Shown here: piece after piece, positions 7,019-15,415 of the stretch
How the letters are laid out: every line of letters begins with the position of its first letter
How positions within the stretch are numbered: position 1 is the first letter of the stretch
Assembly (NCBI GenBank): GCA_030525455.1
Contig: JAUNER010000023.1
Coordinates: 1-42,153 of the forward strand
DNA: 42,153 nt
Direction: 5' to 3'
Source: Akkermansia sp.
GTDB taxonomy: Bacteria > Verrucomicrobiota > Verrucomicrobiia > Verrucomicrobiales > Akkermansiaceae
Translations under genes and position numbers: made by a program
Notes under the pieces: generated by a model
Seen by the model: the letters and a program-made list of their open reading frames with translations, nothing else
The model's database searches: none
Told to the model about the DNA's origin: nothing

Positions 7019-9418
7019 ATGTCTGCTAAAACATATCGCATAGTGCCTGTGAGAGGTCTGAGTAGTGATGAGCTACTAGAGCTAAGCAAGGCTCAGAAAC
7101 TTTCCTTGTCCCGCGAAGACATGGAAGTAGTACAAAAGATTTTTTGTGAAATCGACCGAGACCCAACAGATGTGGAATTGGAAGTTATTGCACAAACTTG
7201 GTCTGAGCACTGCAAGCATCGTATTTTCTCTGCATCTATCCGACACAGCGTTGATGGTGGTGCTCCTGAACAAGTTCATAGCTTGTTTAAAACATACATC
7301 AAGAAGCCATCTGAAAAAATCATGGAAAGAAAGCCCGGTTTTGTGCTTAGTGCTTTCGATGATAATGCCGGTTTCATTGAGTTGGATGACAAGTTGGCCG
7401 TTTGCTTAAAGGCAGAAACTCACAATCACCCCTCTGCAATTGAACCATACGCCGGTGCAAATACCGGTTTGGGTGGTGTGATTCGCGATATTTTGGGTGC
7501 CGGTAAGGGGGCAAAGCCTATTGCATCATTAGACGTTTTCTGTTTTGGTGCTCCGGATACAGACCCAAGCACAATCACAGCACCGGATGTTATTCACCCC
7601 TTAGGGATTATGCGTGGTGTGGTTCGTGGTGTACGGGACTATGGTAACCGCATGGGCATTCCAACCGTCAATGGAGCTATTCAGTTTGACCCGACATATA
7701 TTTACAATCCTTTGGTATTCTGCGGTACTGCAGGTGTGATTCCTCGCGAGGATATTTTGAAGGAAATGCGTCCGGGCTTGAAGGTAATAGTCATTGGTGG
7801 TCGTACCGGTCGTGATGGTTTGAAAGGGGCTACATTCTCCTCTGCGGCACTTGACGTCGATTCTCACGAAGAGGACTTTACCGCAGTTCAGATTGGTAAC
7901 CCTATCGAAGAGAAAAAGACTCTCGACTTTATTTTAGAAGCTCGTGAGCGTGGACTTATCGTCTTCATCACAGACTGTGGTGCAGGTGGCTTCTCCTCTG
8001 CTGCTGGTGAAATGCTCTCTGTCACAGGTGGTGAAATCTTCTTGGATAACGCACCGCTTAAGGAACCGGGTCTCATTTCTTGGGAAATCTTCTTATCCGA
8101 ATCTCAAGAACGTATGGTGATGGCTGTGGAAGAAGAACACCTGCCGGAATTGCAGAAATTGGCAGATACTTTCCAGACTGAGCTAACTATTCTTGGTCAT
8201 TCTGATGATACCGGTATCTTAAAGGTTTGGCATAAGGGTGAACTTGTTTGCTGCTTAGATAACTCAAAGCTTCATGATGCCCCAATTAAGCAACTTGAAT
8301 CTGTCTTTACTTCAGCACCTGCTCTGACTGGTATGGATTTGCCTGATAAGGATTTGAACAAGTCCATGGAAACAATCATGAGCGACTTTGCTATCGTTTC
8401 TCGTGAACCTATTATTCGTGAGTACGACCACGAAGTACAGGGGAATACCATTTTGAAGCCTTTGGCCGGTGCTCAAGCAGATGCTCCGCAGGACGGTTCT
8501 GTTGTCGACATTGATGGTTCCGATAAGTGTATGGCTATGGCTTGTGCAATTCTCCCGGAATGGGGGAAAACCGACCCATACGCCATGGGTACAGGTACTG
8601 TGGATGAATGCGTACGTCAGCTTGTGCTAGTGGGTGCAAATCCGGACAAGATTGGTTTGCTGGATAACTTCTGTATGGGGAATCCGGAAGACCCGAAAGA
8701 GCTTGGTCGCCTTGTAGAATGTGTAAAGGCTATTGCCTCCGCTGCTGATTCTTTCAATGCACCATTTATCTCCGGTAAAGACTCATTCTATAATTACTTT
8801 GAAACCGAACAGGGGCCGATTAACGTACCGGTTACTTTCCTTTGCTCCGGCTTTGGTGTTGTAGAAGCCCCGGAACATGCCACAGGTTCATCTCTGCGTC
8901 GTAATGATAGTGTGCTTTACCTCATTGGTAATACGGAAGATGAAATGGGTGGTTCTGTTTATGCTCGCACTCATGGTGTAGAGGGGGCTAAAGTGCCTCA
9001 AACCGATTGCGTTGCTAACTTCGCCCTGTACAAGGCTTATTATAATGCCTTGACCTCTGGTTTGCTTCTTTCTGCTCACGATGTATCTGAAGGTGGTTTG
9101 GCTGTAACAGCCGCAGAAATGGCCTTCTCTGGTAAAGGCGGTGTAGAACTTGATTTGAGCAAGTTGCCAACTGTAAATGGTTGGAAGTCTCCGGCTGTGC
9201 CGCTCTTCTCAGAAAGTACCGGCCGTATCTTGGTGGAAGTAGATGCTGACTTTGCCGCAGATTTTGAAGCCGCCATGGATGGCTTCCCCTGTGCTTGTGT
9301 AGGTCGTGCTACCGCAGATAAGAAGCTGGTGGCAATTTACGATGGTCAGACTGTGCTTGATTGCGAAATTGCCGGTTTGAAGAAACTTTGGAAGGATGGA
9401 TTAACTCCTTACTATTAA
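7019..9418 (+). CDS. purL: Phosphoribosylformylglycinamidine synthase, synthetase subunit
   Basis: The ATP-dependent FGAM synthase (EC 6.3.5.3) converts FGAR to FGAM in purine synthesis, using ammonia supplied by PurQ. Length is 799 residues, longer than the roughly 720-750 of typical small PurL. Motifs are intact: IAQTWSEHCKHRIF (about 62-75), AETHNHPSAIEPYAGANTG (about 132-150) for ATP and substrate binding, GGRTGRDGLKGATFSS, TDCGAGGFSSAAGEM, and in the second half the repeat-related SGKDSFYN and AHDVSEGGLAVTAAEMAF. The SEHCKHRIF form and the extra N-terminal segment are closer to large single-chain PurL than to the Bacillus type, so the cluster looks like a large PurL split into three chains. 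No Shine-Dalgarno site is seen upstream of ATG 7019. Confidence 0.95.
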   Translation: MSAKTYRIVPVRGLSSDELLELSKAQKLSLSREDMEVVQKIFCEIDRDPTDVELEVIAQTWSEHCKHRIFSASIRHSVDGGAPEQVHSLFKTYIKKPSEKIMERKPGFVLSAFDDNAGFIELDDKLAVCLKAETHNHPSAIEPYAGANTGLGGVIRDILGAGKGAKPIASLDVFCFGAPDTDPSTITAPDVIHPLGIMRGVVRGVRDYGNRMGIPTVNGAIQFDPTYIYNPLVFCGTAGVIPREDILKEMRPGLKVIVIGGRTGRDGLKGATFSSAALDVDSHEEDFTAVQIGNPIEEKKTLDFILEARERGLIVFITDCGAGGFSSAAGEMLSVTGGEIFLDNAPLKEPGLISWEIFLSESQERMVMAVEEEHLPELQKLADTFQTELTILGHSDDTGILKVWHKGELVCCLDNSKLHDAPIKQLESVFTSAPALTGMDLPDKDLNKSMETIMSDFAIVSREPIIREYDHEVQGNTILKPLAGAQADAPQDGSVVDIDGSDKCMAMACAILPEWGKTDPYAMGTGTVDECVRQLVLVGANPDKIGLLDNFCMGNPEDPKELGRLVECVKAIASAADSFNAPFISGKDSFYNYFETEQGPINVPVTFLCSGFGVVEAPEHATGSSLRRNDSVLYLIGNTEDEMGGSVYARTHGVEGAKVPQTDCVANFALYKAYYNALTSGLLLSAHDVSEGGLAVTAAEMAFSGKGGVELDLSKLPTVNGWKSPAVPLFSESTGRILVEVDADFAADFEAAMDGFPCACVGRATADKKLVAIYDGQTVLDCEIAGLKKLWKDGLTPYY

Positions 9419-9468
9419 GATTTAATACTGGTAAATTAACATTAGCAACTTTAGAAAGATTCATTGAT

Positions 9469-10176
9469 ATGCCACACGCACTTCTTTTGAAATACCCGGG
9501 TACTAATTGTGATGCTGAGACGGAACGTGCATTGCGTACGGCTGGGTTTTCCACACAGATTCAACCCATTGCCACAGCAACTCGCGAACACGTTGCCAAG
9601 TCTCAGTTAGTTGTTCTTTGTGGTGGCTTTAGTTATGGTGACTACGTGACAAGTGGTCGATTGGCTCAGTTGGAAACCGAACGTTTCCTTGGTGATGCTC
9701 TTCATCAGCACCATGCTAATGGGGGCTTAATCCTCGGTATTTGTAACGGCTTCCAGATTTTGACTAAGTTGGGTATTTTACCACACGCCAGCTTAATCAA
9801 TAACAAGAGTGAACGCTTTGAATGTATGTGGGATAAACTTGTAAAGGTTTCTTCCACTTCTCCATTCCTTCAGGGCTTGCCGGATGAGTTTGAATTGCCT
9901 TCCGCTCACGCAGAAGGTCGCTTGGTCACAAATCCAGGTGATGCAGAGAAGTATTTGGAAGCAGGTTATGTAGCTCTTCGCTACGCCAGCAACCACAATG
10001 GTTCTGATTGCAATATCGCCGGATTACAAGACGCTAGCGGTCGTGCTATGGGGCTGATGCCTCACCCGGAACGCTTCATCTTGCCACGCCATCACTATGA
10101 TAAGGATTGGGCAGGACATGAAGATTGGGGTTGGGGATATTTCATTTTTAAGTCAGCTTTTGACTCATTGAAATAA
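9469..10176 (+). CDS. purQ: Phosphoribosylformylglycinamidine synthase, glutaminase subunit
   Basis: PurQ is the class I glutamine amidotransferase that hydrolyses glutamine and passes ammonia to PurL. The 235-residue protein starts MPHALLLKYPGTNCDAETER and shows LCGGFSYGDYVTSGR, the nucleophile region GICNGFQILTKLG with its Cys, and MPHPERF near the C-terminus carrying the catalytic His and Glu. A longer open frame begins at TTG 9361 inside purL, but the added residues match nothing in PurQ and would overlap purL by 58 bases. ATG 9469, 50 bases after the purL stop, is therefore chosen. It completes the purS-purL-purQ set and is probably co-transcribed with it. Confidence 0.94.
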   Translation: MPHALLLKYPGTNCDAETERALRTAGFSTQIQPIATATREHVAKSQLVVLCGGFSYGDYVTSGRLAQLETERFLGDALHQHHANGGLILGICNGFQILTKLGILPHASLINNKSERFECMWDKLVKVSSTSPFLQGLPDEFELPSAHAEGRLVTNPGDAEKYLEAGYVALRYASNHNGSDCNIAGLQDASGRAMGLMPHPERFILPRHHYDKDWAGHEDWGWGYFIFKSAFDSLK

Positions 10177-10215
10177 GCCCTTAATTTTAGTAACTTCCAA
10201 ATTATAAACAAAGAC

Positions 10216-10986
10216 ATGACAGATACCGCCATTATCGGTGCCATGTGTCCTATCGGGCAATTTTGGTCTGCCAAAAGATATTACGATTACTTGATTGATG
10301 AGAGTAATTTAATGCTTCTCAGAGGCAAGGACTTTGGGCAGTTGGTGGTTATCTGTCCGTCTTTGTGGGAGGGAACGAAGCTCGCTTGTGATGCTCTGGA
10401 AAAACTAGCTTCTCGAGTAAAGGAGTTGATAAATGTTTTGATGGAGGTAAAGGCCGAACGAGTCACTTTTGTAACTTCCATAGACACACAGTCCGATACG
10501 GGGAATGAGTTAGAAGAGCAGCGGAGCGAATTTGATAGCCCTTATTTGTCAGCTCTTGCCGAGTTTCGTGATTTTTTAAATTTACGCTTCGGGCGTGTTT
10601 TGAATGTTTTTTTGCCGGAGTTGCTTCATTCCGGTGCAGATGTTTGTGTAGTTGATTATTTGAAGTCTGTACCGAGTGATAGTTCCGATGAATTGCAGGT
10701 TGCTTTGCTTGAGCGTCATCAGCTCTACCCTATGCAGCGTTTGATTCACGATGTGGAAAAAGCTTGGGAAAGCAGTCTTGTTTATGTAAATTTGGTGCCG
10801 GAGCCTGTAACGACATTTGAGTTAGTTGAGAAGTGCTTCCCTCAGCTTGTAGATAGATTGCCTATTTCAAAGGAATCTGATCCCTATGGTAGTGCTCGCA
10901 CATCTGTTTATTCTATGCATTACCATGATCCGAATACCGGTTATATAATGACTAAAGATGAGGTCTTTGAGTCGGTAATGCAGTAG
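10216..10986 (+). CDS. Divergent NAD-dependent epimerase/SDR-like protein
   Basis: The 256-residue protein has a layout suggestive of extended short-chain dehydrogenases: AIIGAMCPIG at residues 5-14 in place of a GxxGxxG loop, RVTFVTSIDTQ (about 82-92) in the strand before the active-site Ser, PYLSALAEFRDFLNLRFGRV where YxxxK would fall, and VNLVPEPVTTFELVEKCFPQ near residues 195-214, a pattern I associate with small sugar-nucleotide epimerase relatives. The Tyr-x3-Lys pair is not intact (YLSAL), so catalysis by the usual mechanism is doubtful. It follows purQ by 39 bases without a terminator and may ride on the pur operon. The assignment is tentative. Confidence 0.4.
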   Translation: MTDTAIIGAMCPIGQFWSAKRYYDYLIDESNLMLLRGKDFGQLVVICPSLWEGTKLACDALEKLASRVKELINVLMEVKAERVTFVTSIDTQSDTGNELEEQRSEFDSPYLSALAEFRDFLNLRFGRVLNVFLPELLHSGADVCVVDYLKSVPSDSSDELQVALLERHQLYPMQRLIHDVEKAWESSLVYVNLVPEPVTTFELVEKCFPQLVDRLPISKESDPYGSARTSVYSMHYHDPNTGYIMTKDEVFESVMQ

Positions 10987-11031
10987 TTTTATCGTCTCTT
11001 GTTAGAGTATCCCCTTAAGTGCTGCTCTTGT

Positions 11032-13173
11032 TTAGTCTGTTTCTTCCAGTTCTAAGCATAGTGATTGGAGTGGACGACGCCAATGGATGAGTAGTCCGGA
11101 GTTCATAAGGTAATCTCCCCCCACGATTCGTTGGTGTGATTCTGTTCTGAAGCCGGAATCATCCACGTTGAGTTCTGTAAGGCGATAACGTGCCTGTGGG
11201 TTAAGACCTTGGAGTTTTAGTTTAGGTGGCCAATCGGCCAACCATTTATCCATGAGATAGGCAAAGAGAATAGCTCGTTTGCCATGCACAAACATGTGTG
11301 CTGCAACGCGGTTTTTCCACGGGTTTGAGAGGCGGTAGAGGTCGCCAAATTGGATGATGGGGCGTATTCGTTTATATTCAGAGAGTGCTTGTTTAGCATA
11401 ATTTACCTCATCATCGTTCATATCACAGGGTTGCAGTTCAAAGCCGAGTCTGCCACTCATTGCTACATCGAATCTGAATTTTAGTGGGGTGCTACGGCCT
11501 GTTTGGTGGTTAGGCGATGCAGTAACGTGTGCCGCCATGGCGATAGCCGGGAAAAAATGAGATACACCCCACTGCATATAAACGCGTTCAACGGCATCTG
11601 TGTTGTCAGAGGTCCAAAATTCGTGGTAGTGTTTTAATGTACCGTAGTCAATTCTTCCCCCACCGGCAGAGCAGGCTTGAATGGTGACGTGAGGGAATTC
11701 GGCTGTTATGACCCTTAGTATTTCTTCATATCCGCGAACATAGTCAATAGCTAAGTTGCCTTGGTGGCTTGCATCGAGATATGTAGAGCCTGGGTCTGAG
11801 ATTTTTCTATTGCAGTCCCATTTGATGTAATCGATGTCCGGATTTGACGTCAGTAAGTCTCTAAATACATTGATGATGTAGCCTCGCACAGCAGGGTTAC
11901 TTAAATCCAGTACTAATTGGTGACGTTCTCGTTTAGGTTCTCTATGGTTAAGTTGGATTGCCCAATCAGGATGTGATTGGTAAAGACAAGATTCGGGGTT
12001 TACCATTTCCGGTTCGAGCCAAATACCAAATCTTATCCCCAGTGCCTTTGCTTTTTCCGTTAGCCCTCTTATGCCGTCGGGAAGTTTTGTGTGGTTGATT
12101 TCCCAGTCGCCTAGCCCGGCTTTATCGTGATTTCTAGGGAATTTATTCCCGAACCACCCATCATCGAGTACAAAAAGTTCTATCCCCATTTCTGCTGTGC
12201 GTTCCATCATGCGATAGAGCGTTTCTTCGTTGAAGTTGAAGTAGACGCCCTCCCATGAATTAAGCAACACATAGCGTTCTTTTTGCCCATGGCGAATTCC
12301 GTATTGTCGTGCCCAGCGGTGTAGTCGGCGGCTTGCTTCTCCTTTCCCTGCATCACTGTAGACCCAAATCATTTTGGGTGTTTCAAATTGGGAGTGTGCA
12401 TCGAGTTGGTAAGGTGCCGGGGTTATGTCGAGTCCGACTCCTGCATAGAGGTAATGGTGTTGGTTGTGTTTGCACCATAGGCGGTAGTTCCCGGACCATG
12501 CAAGACTCCCTAGAATGACTTCGCCTTTGGTTTCAGAGGCTGGTTCATTTAGAGCGATGATGATGCCGGGTGTGCCTTCCTGGGCGGCTTTTGTACCTGT
12601 GTCCGAACAGAAGTCAATTTCATGTCCTAGTGCAAGTTCTGTTTCGCACATGAGTGATTCGCCGCCCCAAGTGCCGCGAAAGCCCGTGATGAAATAGTGA
12701 TTGGCCTTTGCATAGAGATGACCGGAACTTGCTCGTAGTAGTTGAATACCGGTATTTGATTCATTGTGTATAGAAACCCATTGCTCAAAGGTGTCTGATT
12801 GCTCATATACACAGAGGTGAATTTCTATTTTTACCGGGTAAGCCGGGTCTTTGAGTGTGAAGATATGTTCGTGGCGGTCTTTATCGAGGCTGTGTTTTTC
12901 ATAGTGTTCGTGTACGAGTGCTAAGGAAATTTGACCATCTGCTTGTATGATGCATAGGTCATACTCACCGCTAGCGTTTCTGGGGGTGCTGAATGAATCA
13001 GCATAGGTGCTGTAGAGTAAAGGGGCTTGGTCGCAGCCCATGCTCATGGCATCTGATTCATCATGGAGACGTGTCCCAAAATAAGCAACACGAATTTGCC
13101 CTTGTTCATCTTCAAAGAGGCTTAGTTGGGTGTGCTTACTATGCAGGTGCAAAGGCTCGGTGAGTATAGGCAT
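11032..13173 (-). CDS. GH36 alpha-galactosidase
   Basis: Hydrolyses terminal alpha-linked galactose from raffinose-type sugars or host glycans (EC 3.2.1.22). At 713 residues it matches the usual GH36 subunit. Order: N-terminal beta-sandwich (to about 300), a (beta/alpha)8 barrel from about 305 with LDDGWFGNKFPRNHDKAGLG and GIWLEPEMVNP, and a C-terminal beta domain. The nucleophile is D453 in YIKWDCN. D523 in WTSDNTDAVERV is the likely acid/base; the 70-residue gap between them equals that of characterised family members. CSAGGGRIDYG (about 501-511) is the substrate-loop motif. There is no signal peptide, so it acts in the cytoplasm on imported oligosaccharides. It is preceded on its strand by an HU gene; a TTGACA (complement of 13219-13224) upstream has no good -10 partner. 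Confidence 0.92.
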   Translation of the reverse strand: MPILTEPLHLHSKHTQLSLFEDEQGQIRVAYFGTRLHDESDAMSMGCDQAPLLYSTYADSFSTPRNASGEYDLCIIQADGQISLALVHEHYEKHSLDKDRHEHIFTLKDPAYPVKIEIHLCVYEQSDTFEQWVSIHNESNTGIQLLRASSGHLYAKANHYFITGFRGTWGGESLMCETELALGHEIDFCSDTGTKAAQEGTPGIIIALNEPASETKGEVILGSLAWSGNYRLWCKHNQHHYLYAGVGLDITPAPYQLDAHSQFETPKMIWVYSDAGKGEASRRLHRWARQYGIRHGQKERYVLLNSWEGVYFNFNEETLYRMMERTAEMGIELFVLDDGWFGNKFPRNHDKAGLGDWEINHTKLPDGIRGLTEKAKALGIRFGIWLEPEMVNPESCLYQSHPDWAIQLNHREPKRERHQLVLDLSNPAVRGYIINVFRDLLTSNPDIDYIKWDCNRKISDPGSTYLDASHQGNLAIDYVRGYEEILRVITAEFPHVTIQACSAGGGRIDYGTLKHYHEFWTSDNTDAVERVYMQWGVSHFFPAIAMAAHVTASPNHQTGRSTPLKFRFDVAMSGRLGFELQPCDMNDDEVNYAKQALSEYKRIRPIIQFGDLYRLSNPWKNRVAAHMFVHGKRAILFAYLMDKWLADWPPKLKLQGLNPQARYRLTELNVDDSGFRTESHQRIVGGDYLMNSGLLIHWRRPLQSLCLELEETD

Positions 13174-13238
13174 AATGATGATTTTTTATGCTTCTCATCA
13201 TCCCCTTGCACCTGCTAATGTCAAGTAGCTTTTACGAG

Positions 13239-13517
13239 TTAGTAGCGTTTACTCCATCGTCGTGGCGACGGACGGAATTTTGCAATGTTTTCTTCGTGAA
13301 TTAGTAATTTGCCGCCGGTTTTCGGATGCCGAATGATTCTGGGGCGCCTGTGTTTAATGAGGAATGTCCCAAAGCCTCGAAATTTGAGTTTTTCCGTTGA
13401 GCGAGTGTAGACGATGATGCTGTCTAATATCGTTTCTAATACACGGGTTGCCTCTGCAAAACTGACGTTTTTTCCCAGTCTGCGGGCTAATCGTTTTGTG
13501 AATTCTGTTTTGTTCAT
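13239..13517 (-). CDS. HU/IHF-family DNA-binding protein
   Basis: It is a 92-residue nucleoid protein that bends DNA as a dimer. The sequence follows the family from MNKTEFTKRLARRLG through the helical dimer region to LKFRGFGTFLIKHRRPR (about 44-60), the conserved turn and start of the beta arm, and HPKTGGKLLIHEENIAKFRP. The usual arm motif (RNPxTG) appears as RHPKTGG, keeping the DNA-intercalating Pro. The C-terminal tail SPRRWSKRY is strongly basic. Whether it is HU, IHF or a specialised paralogue cannot be told from sequence alone. Its 5' region contains two small hairpins and a perfect 20-base palindrome about 60 bases before the start, a candidate autoregulatory site. Confidence 0.9.
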   Translation of the reverse strand: MNKTEFTKRLARRLGKNVSFAEATRVLETILDSIIVYTRSTEKLKFRGFGTFLIKHRRPRIIRHPKTGGKLLIHEENIAKFRPSPRRWSKRY

Positions 13518-13576
13518 AGGGCATGAAGCTTGCCCTAATTTTTAGGGAAAAAAAGGTCGCTTTTTTTTCGGTGCAT

Positions 13577-13596
13577 TGATGCCACCGGTGGCATCA
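13577..13596. repeat. Perfect 20-base palindrome upstream of the HU gene
   Basis: TGATGCCACCGGTGGCATCA is its own reverse complement with no spacer. It lies 59 bases before the HU start codon and 89 bases after the thiG stop. No T tract follows on either strand, so a dimeric regulator's operator is more likely than a terminator. The cognate regulator is unknown. Confidence 0.6.
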
Positions 13597-13620
13597 GTAA
13601 AGGGAAGAAAAATTTGTGCC

Positions 13621-13656
13621 TAAAAAAGCAAGCCCTTGATTTTAAGGACTTGCTTT
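13621..13656 (-). terminator. Rho-independent terminator of thiG
   Basis: On the minus strand a 13-base stem (complements of 13644-13656 and 13625-13637, with one G-U pair) is closed by a short AT loop and runs into a six-T tract (complement of 13622-13627). It begins 28 bases after the thiG stop. Confidence 0.85.
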
Positions 13657-13684
13657 AATTAAAATGATTCGGAATTTCCTGATT

Positions 13685-14470
13685 TTACTTACGTAAAAAT
13701 GAGGTAAGCGGACTTGTCGCTACGGCCTGCTTGGATATGGCAGGTAATCCTGCCATATAGCCCTCTCTACCAGCCTTACAGGCCAGGGCAAAGGCCTGAG
13801 CCATGGCGGCAGGATTTCCTGCGGCGGCAATGGCTGTATTTACAAGCACGGCATCTGCCCCCATTTCCATAGCTTTGGCGGCGTGACTGGGTGCACCTAT
13901 TCCGGCATCGACTACCACGGGCACACAGGCTTGTTCTATGATAATGTTGATGAGTTCTTCAGTGATGACTCCTTTGTTTGTACCAATGGGTGCTCCTAGG
14001 GGCATGACTGCTGCTGTACCTACTTCTTGTAGGCGTTTGGCCAGTACTGGGTCGGCATTGATGTAAGGGAGTACGGTAAACCCTTCTTTGACGAGTATTT
14101 CAGCGGCCTTAAGGGTTTCTATGGGGTCGGGCATCAGATATTGGGCATCTGGGTGGATTTCTAGTTTAATCCAATTAGGTAATCCGGCTGCGACGGCCAA
14201 GCGTGCTAAGCGTACAGCTTCTTCTGCTGTGCAGGCTCCACTTGTATTTGGTAGTATTAAATATTGCTCTGGGTCTATGAAATCCAGAATGTTGGCAGAT
14301 TGGTCATGACCACCTGTTAAATCTGCTCGGCGTAGAGCTACGGTAACTATCTCTGCTCCGGAAGCATCGAGAGCCGCACGCATATTTTCATTTGATGAGA
14401 ATTTCCCTGTTCCTAACATTAACCGAGAGCCAAATTCACGATTGCCTATTCGCAGTGGAGTGTCTGTCAT
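13685..14470 (-). CDS. thiG: Thiazole synthase
   Basis: ThiG forms the thiazole phosphate moiety of thiamine from 1-deoxyxylulose 5-phosphate, dehydroglycine and ThiS thiocarboxylate. The 261-residue TIM-barrel is complete: LMLGTGKF near the start, [28 protein letters not shown] with the Schiff-base Lys at about 102, [27 protein letters not shown] (about 156-168) and [19 protein letters not shown], which bind substrate and phosphate. No thiS, thiH or thiO-like gene is adjacent, so it is detached from a thiamine cluster. An FAD oxidoreductase that could supply iminoglycine lies about 14 kb away, but that link is speculative. It has its own terminator and a candidate near-leaderless promoter; no TPP riboswitch fits in the short leader. 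Confidence 0.95.
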   Translation of the reverse strand: MTDTPLRIGNREFGSRLMLGTGKFSSNENMRAALDASGAEIVTVALRRADLTGGHDQSANILDFIDPEQYLILPNTSGACTAEEAVRLARLAVAAGLPNWIKLEIHPDAQYLMPDPIETLKAAEILVKEGFTVLPYINADPVLAKRLQEVGTAAVMPLGAPIGTNKGVITEELINIIIEQACVPVVVDAGIGAPSHAAKAMEMGADAVLVNTAIAAAGNPAAMAQAFALACKAGREGYMAGLPAISKQAVATSPLTSFLRK

Positions 14471-14479
14471 GATGCTTAT

Positions 14480-14508
14480 AGACTACCCCCTTGCTCTCCC
14501 TCTATCAA
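14480..14508 (-). promoter_or_regulatory. Candidate near-leaderless promoter of thiG
   Basis: On the minus strand TTGATA (complement of 14503-14508), 17 bases, TAGTCT (complement of 14480-14485), then 9 bases to ATG. Transcription would start within about 3 bases of the start codon. Confidence 0.45.
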
Positions 14509-14534
14509 GGGCCTTTTTAGACTTGTCGGATTTA

Positions 14535-15221
14535 TTAGCGTCTCCTGCGAGTAAATAGGAGAGCCGCAACCCCAAGTAAGATGAGTGCTGTTGTTTTTGG
14601 TTCCGGGATGCTGAGGCCGGCTATGGCGAGCTCTACTGTATCTGAGCTATCGGAATCATTGTAGATATAACCATATTCTCCTTGTTGAAGTTCAGCAGAA
14701 TTGGTGATTTGTCCAATGAATGTATACCCTTCAATCCCATTGAGGGAAATAGATTTTGTACCTCGGTCAGAGAAATTCCAAATACCCCAGTTTGTCGCTC
14801 CATACATGAGTGTTCTAGTAATGATTTCTCCTTTATTTAATTCTGCCAATGCGTCGGCTGAAACAGAAGCCGTCAGATTGAAGTGGGTAACGTTGGTGCC
14901 AAAGTTGATTTCTGCTCCACTTGTATTGAGTCTGCCATTGGTGCCAAAATCAATAGTATAGGTGGCTGGCGAATTGCTACCAATAGTGATTTGATTGAAA
15001 TAGACAGGGGTGTCGAGTTTGAGGTAAATGTCTGTGTTGTCGAATTTGAGGGTGAAATCTTGGTTCCCAGGGGTGGTGATAGAGTCCCAATTGCCGGAAT
15101 TAGAGATGTATTGTTCGAGAGTTATGTCCGGATTATCATTCGTGTACAGGATGGTTGAGGCCGCCACGCCTGTATGTAGAGAACTTAGAATTATGAGGGG
15201 AATGAACGCTTTTTTTATCAT
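14535..15221 (-). CDS. Secreted PEP-CTERM protein
   Basis: The 228-residue protein has an N-terminal signal peptide (MIKKAFIPLIILSSLHTGVA, cleavage likely after VAA near residue 21) and a C-terminal PEP-CTERM tail: IPEPKTTALILLGVAALL followed by four Arg residues. Such tails are processed by exosortase in the inner membrane, and the mature proteins go to the cell surface or exopolysaccharide. The body is rich in Asn, Thr, Ser and Gly and looks all-beta (FGTNGRLNTSGAEINFGTNV and similar), as in autotransporter-like or beta-helix passengers; no enzyme motif is visible. It is divergent from miaB and not in an obvious operon with thiG. The function of the body is unknown. Confidence 0.8.
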   Translation of the reverse strand: MIKKAFIPLIILSSLHTGVAASTILYTNDNPDITLEQYISNSGNWDSITTPGNQDFTLKFDNTDIYLKLDTPVYFNQITIGSNSPATYTIDFGTNGRLNTSGAEINFGTNVTHFNLTASVSADALAELNKGEIITRTLMYGATNWGIWNFSDRGTKSISLNGIEGYTFIGQITNSAELQQGEYGYIYNDSDSSDTVELAIAGLSIPEPKTTALILLGVAALLFTRRRR

Positions 15222-15415
15222 GGTTGTGATAGGTTGGTTAAGTTAGGATTGCTGTATGTGTGGCGGTGTTCACAGGAAATGTTGCCATATTTGGGGCAGA
15301 GAAGTACTCCTAGCCGATTTATGCTTGCGGAAAAGACCTTGGGAAGTCAGTGATTAGGATTGCAATATGGCGGTATGTGGGTAAGAATTATTGGAGACAA
15401 AGACCTGCTAAAACG

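Noticed and set aside
9361..9468. Longer purQ start at TTG 9361
   Set aside because: The extra 36 residues overlap purL in another frame and do not resemble PurQ; ATG 9469 gives the family N-terminus.
14471..14534. TPP riboswitch for thiG
   Set aside because: No conserved thi-box sequence is present and the likely transcript start is next to the start codon.
15350..15415. GTG start for miaB at 15350
   Set aside because: The extension is not part of the MiaB family, which begins at MPKLYIKTYGCQ (ATG 15416).
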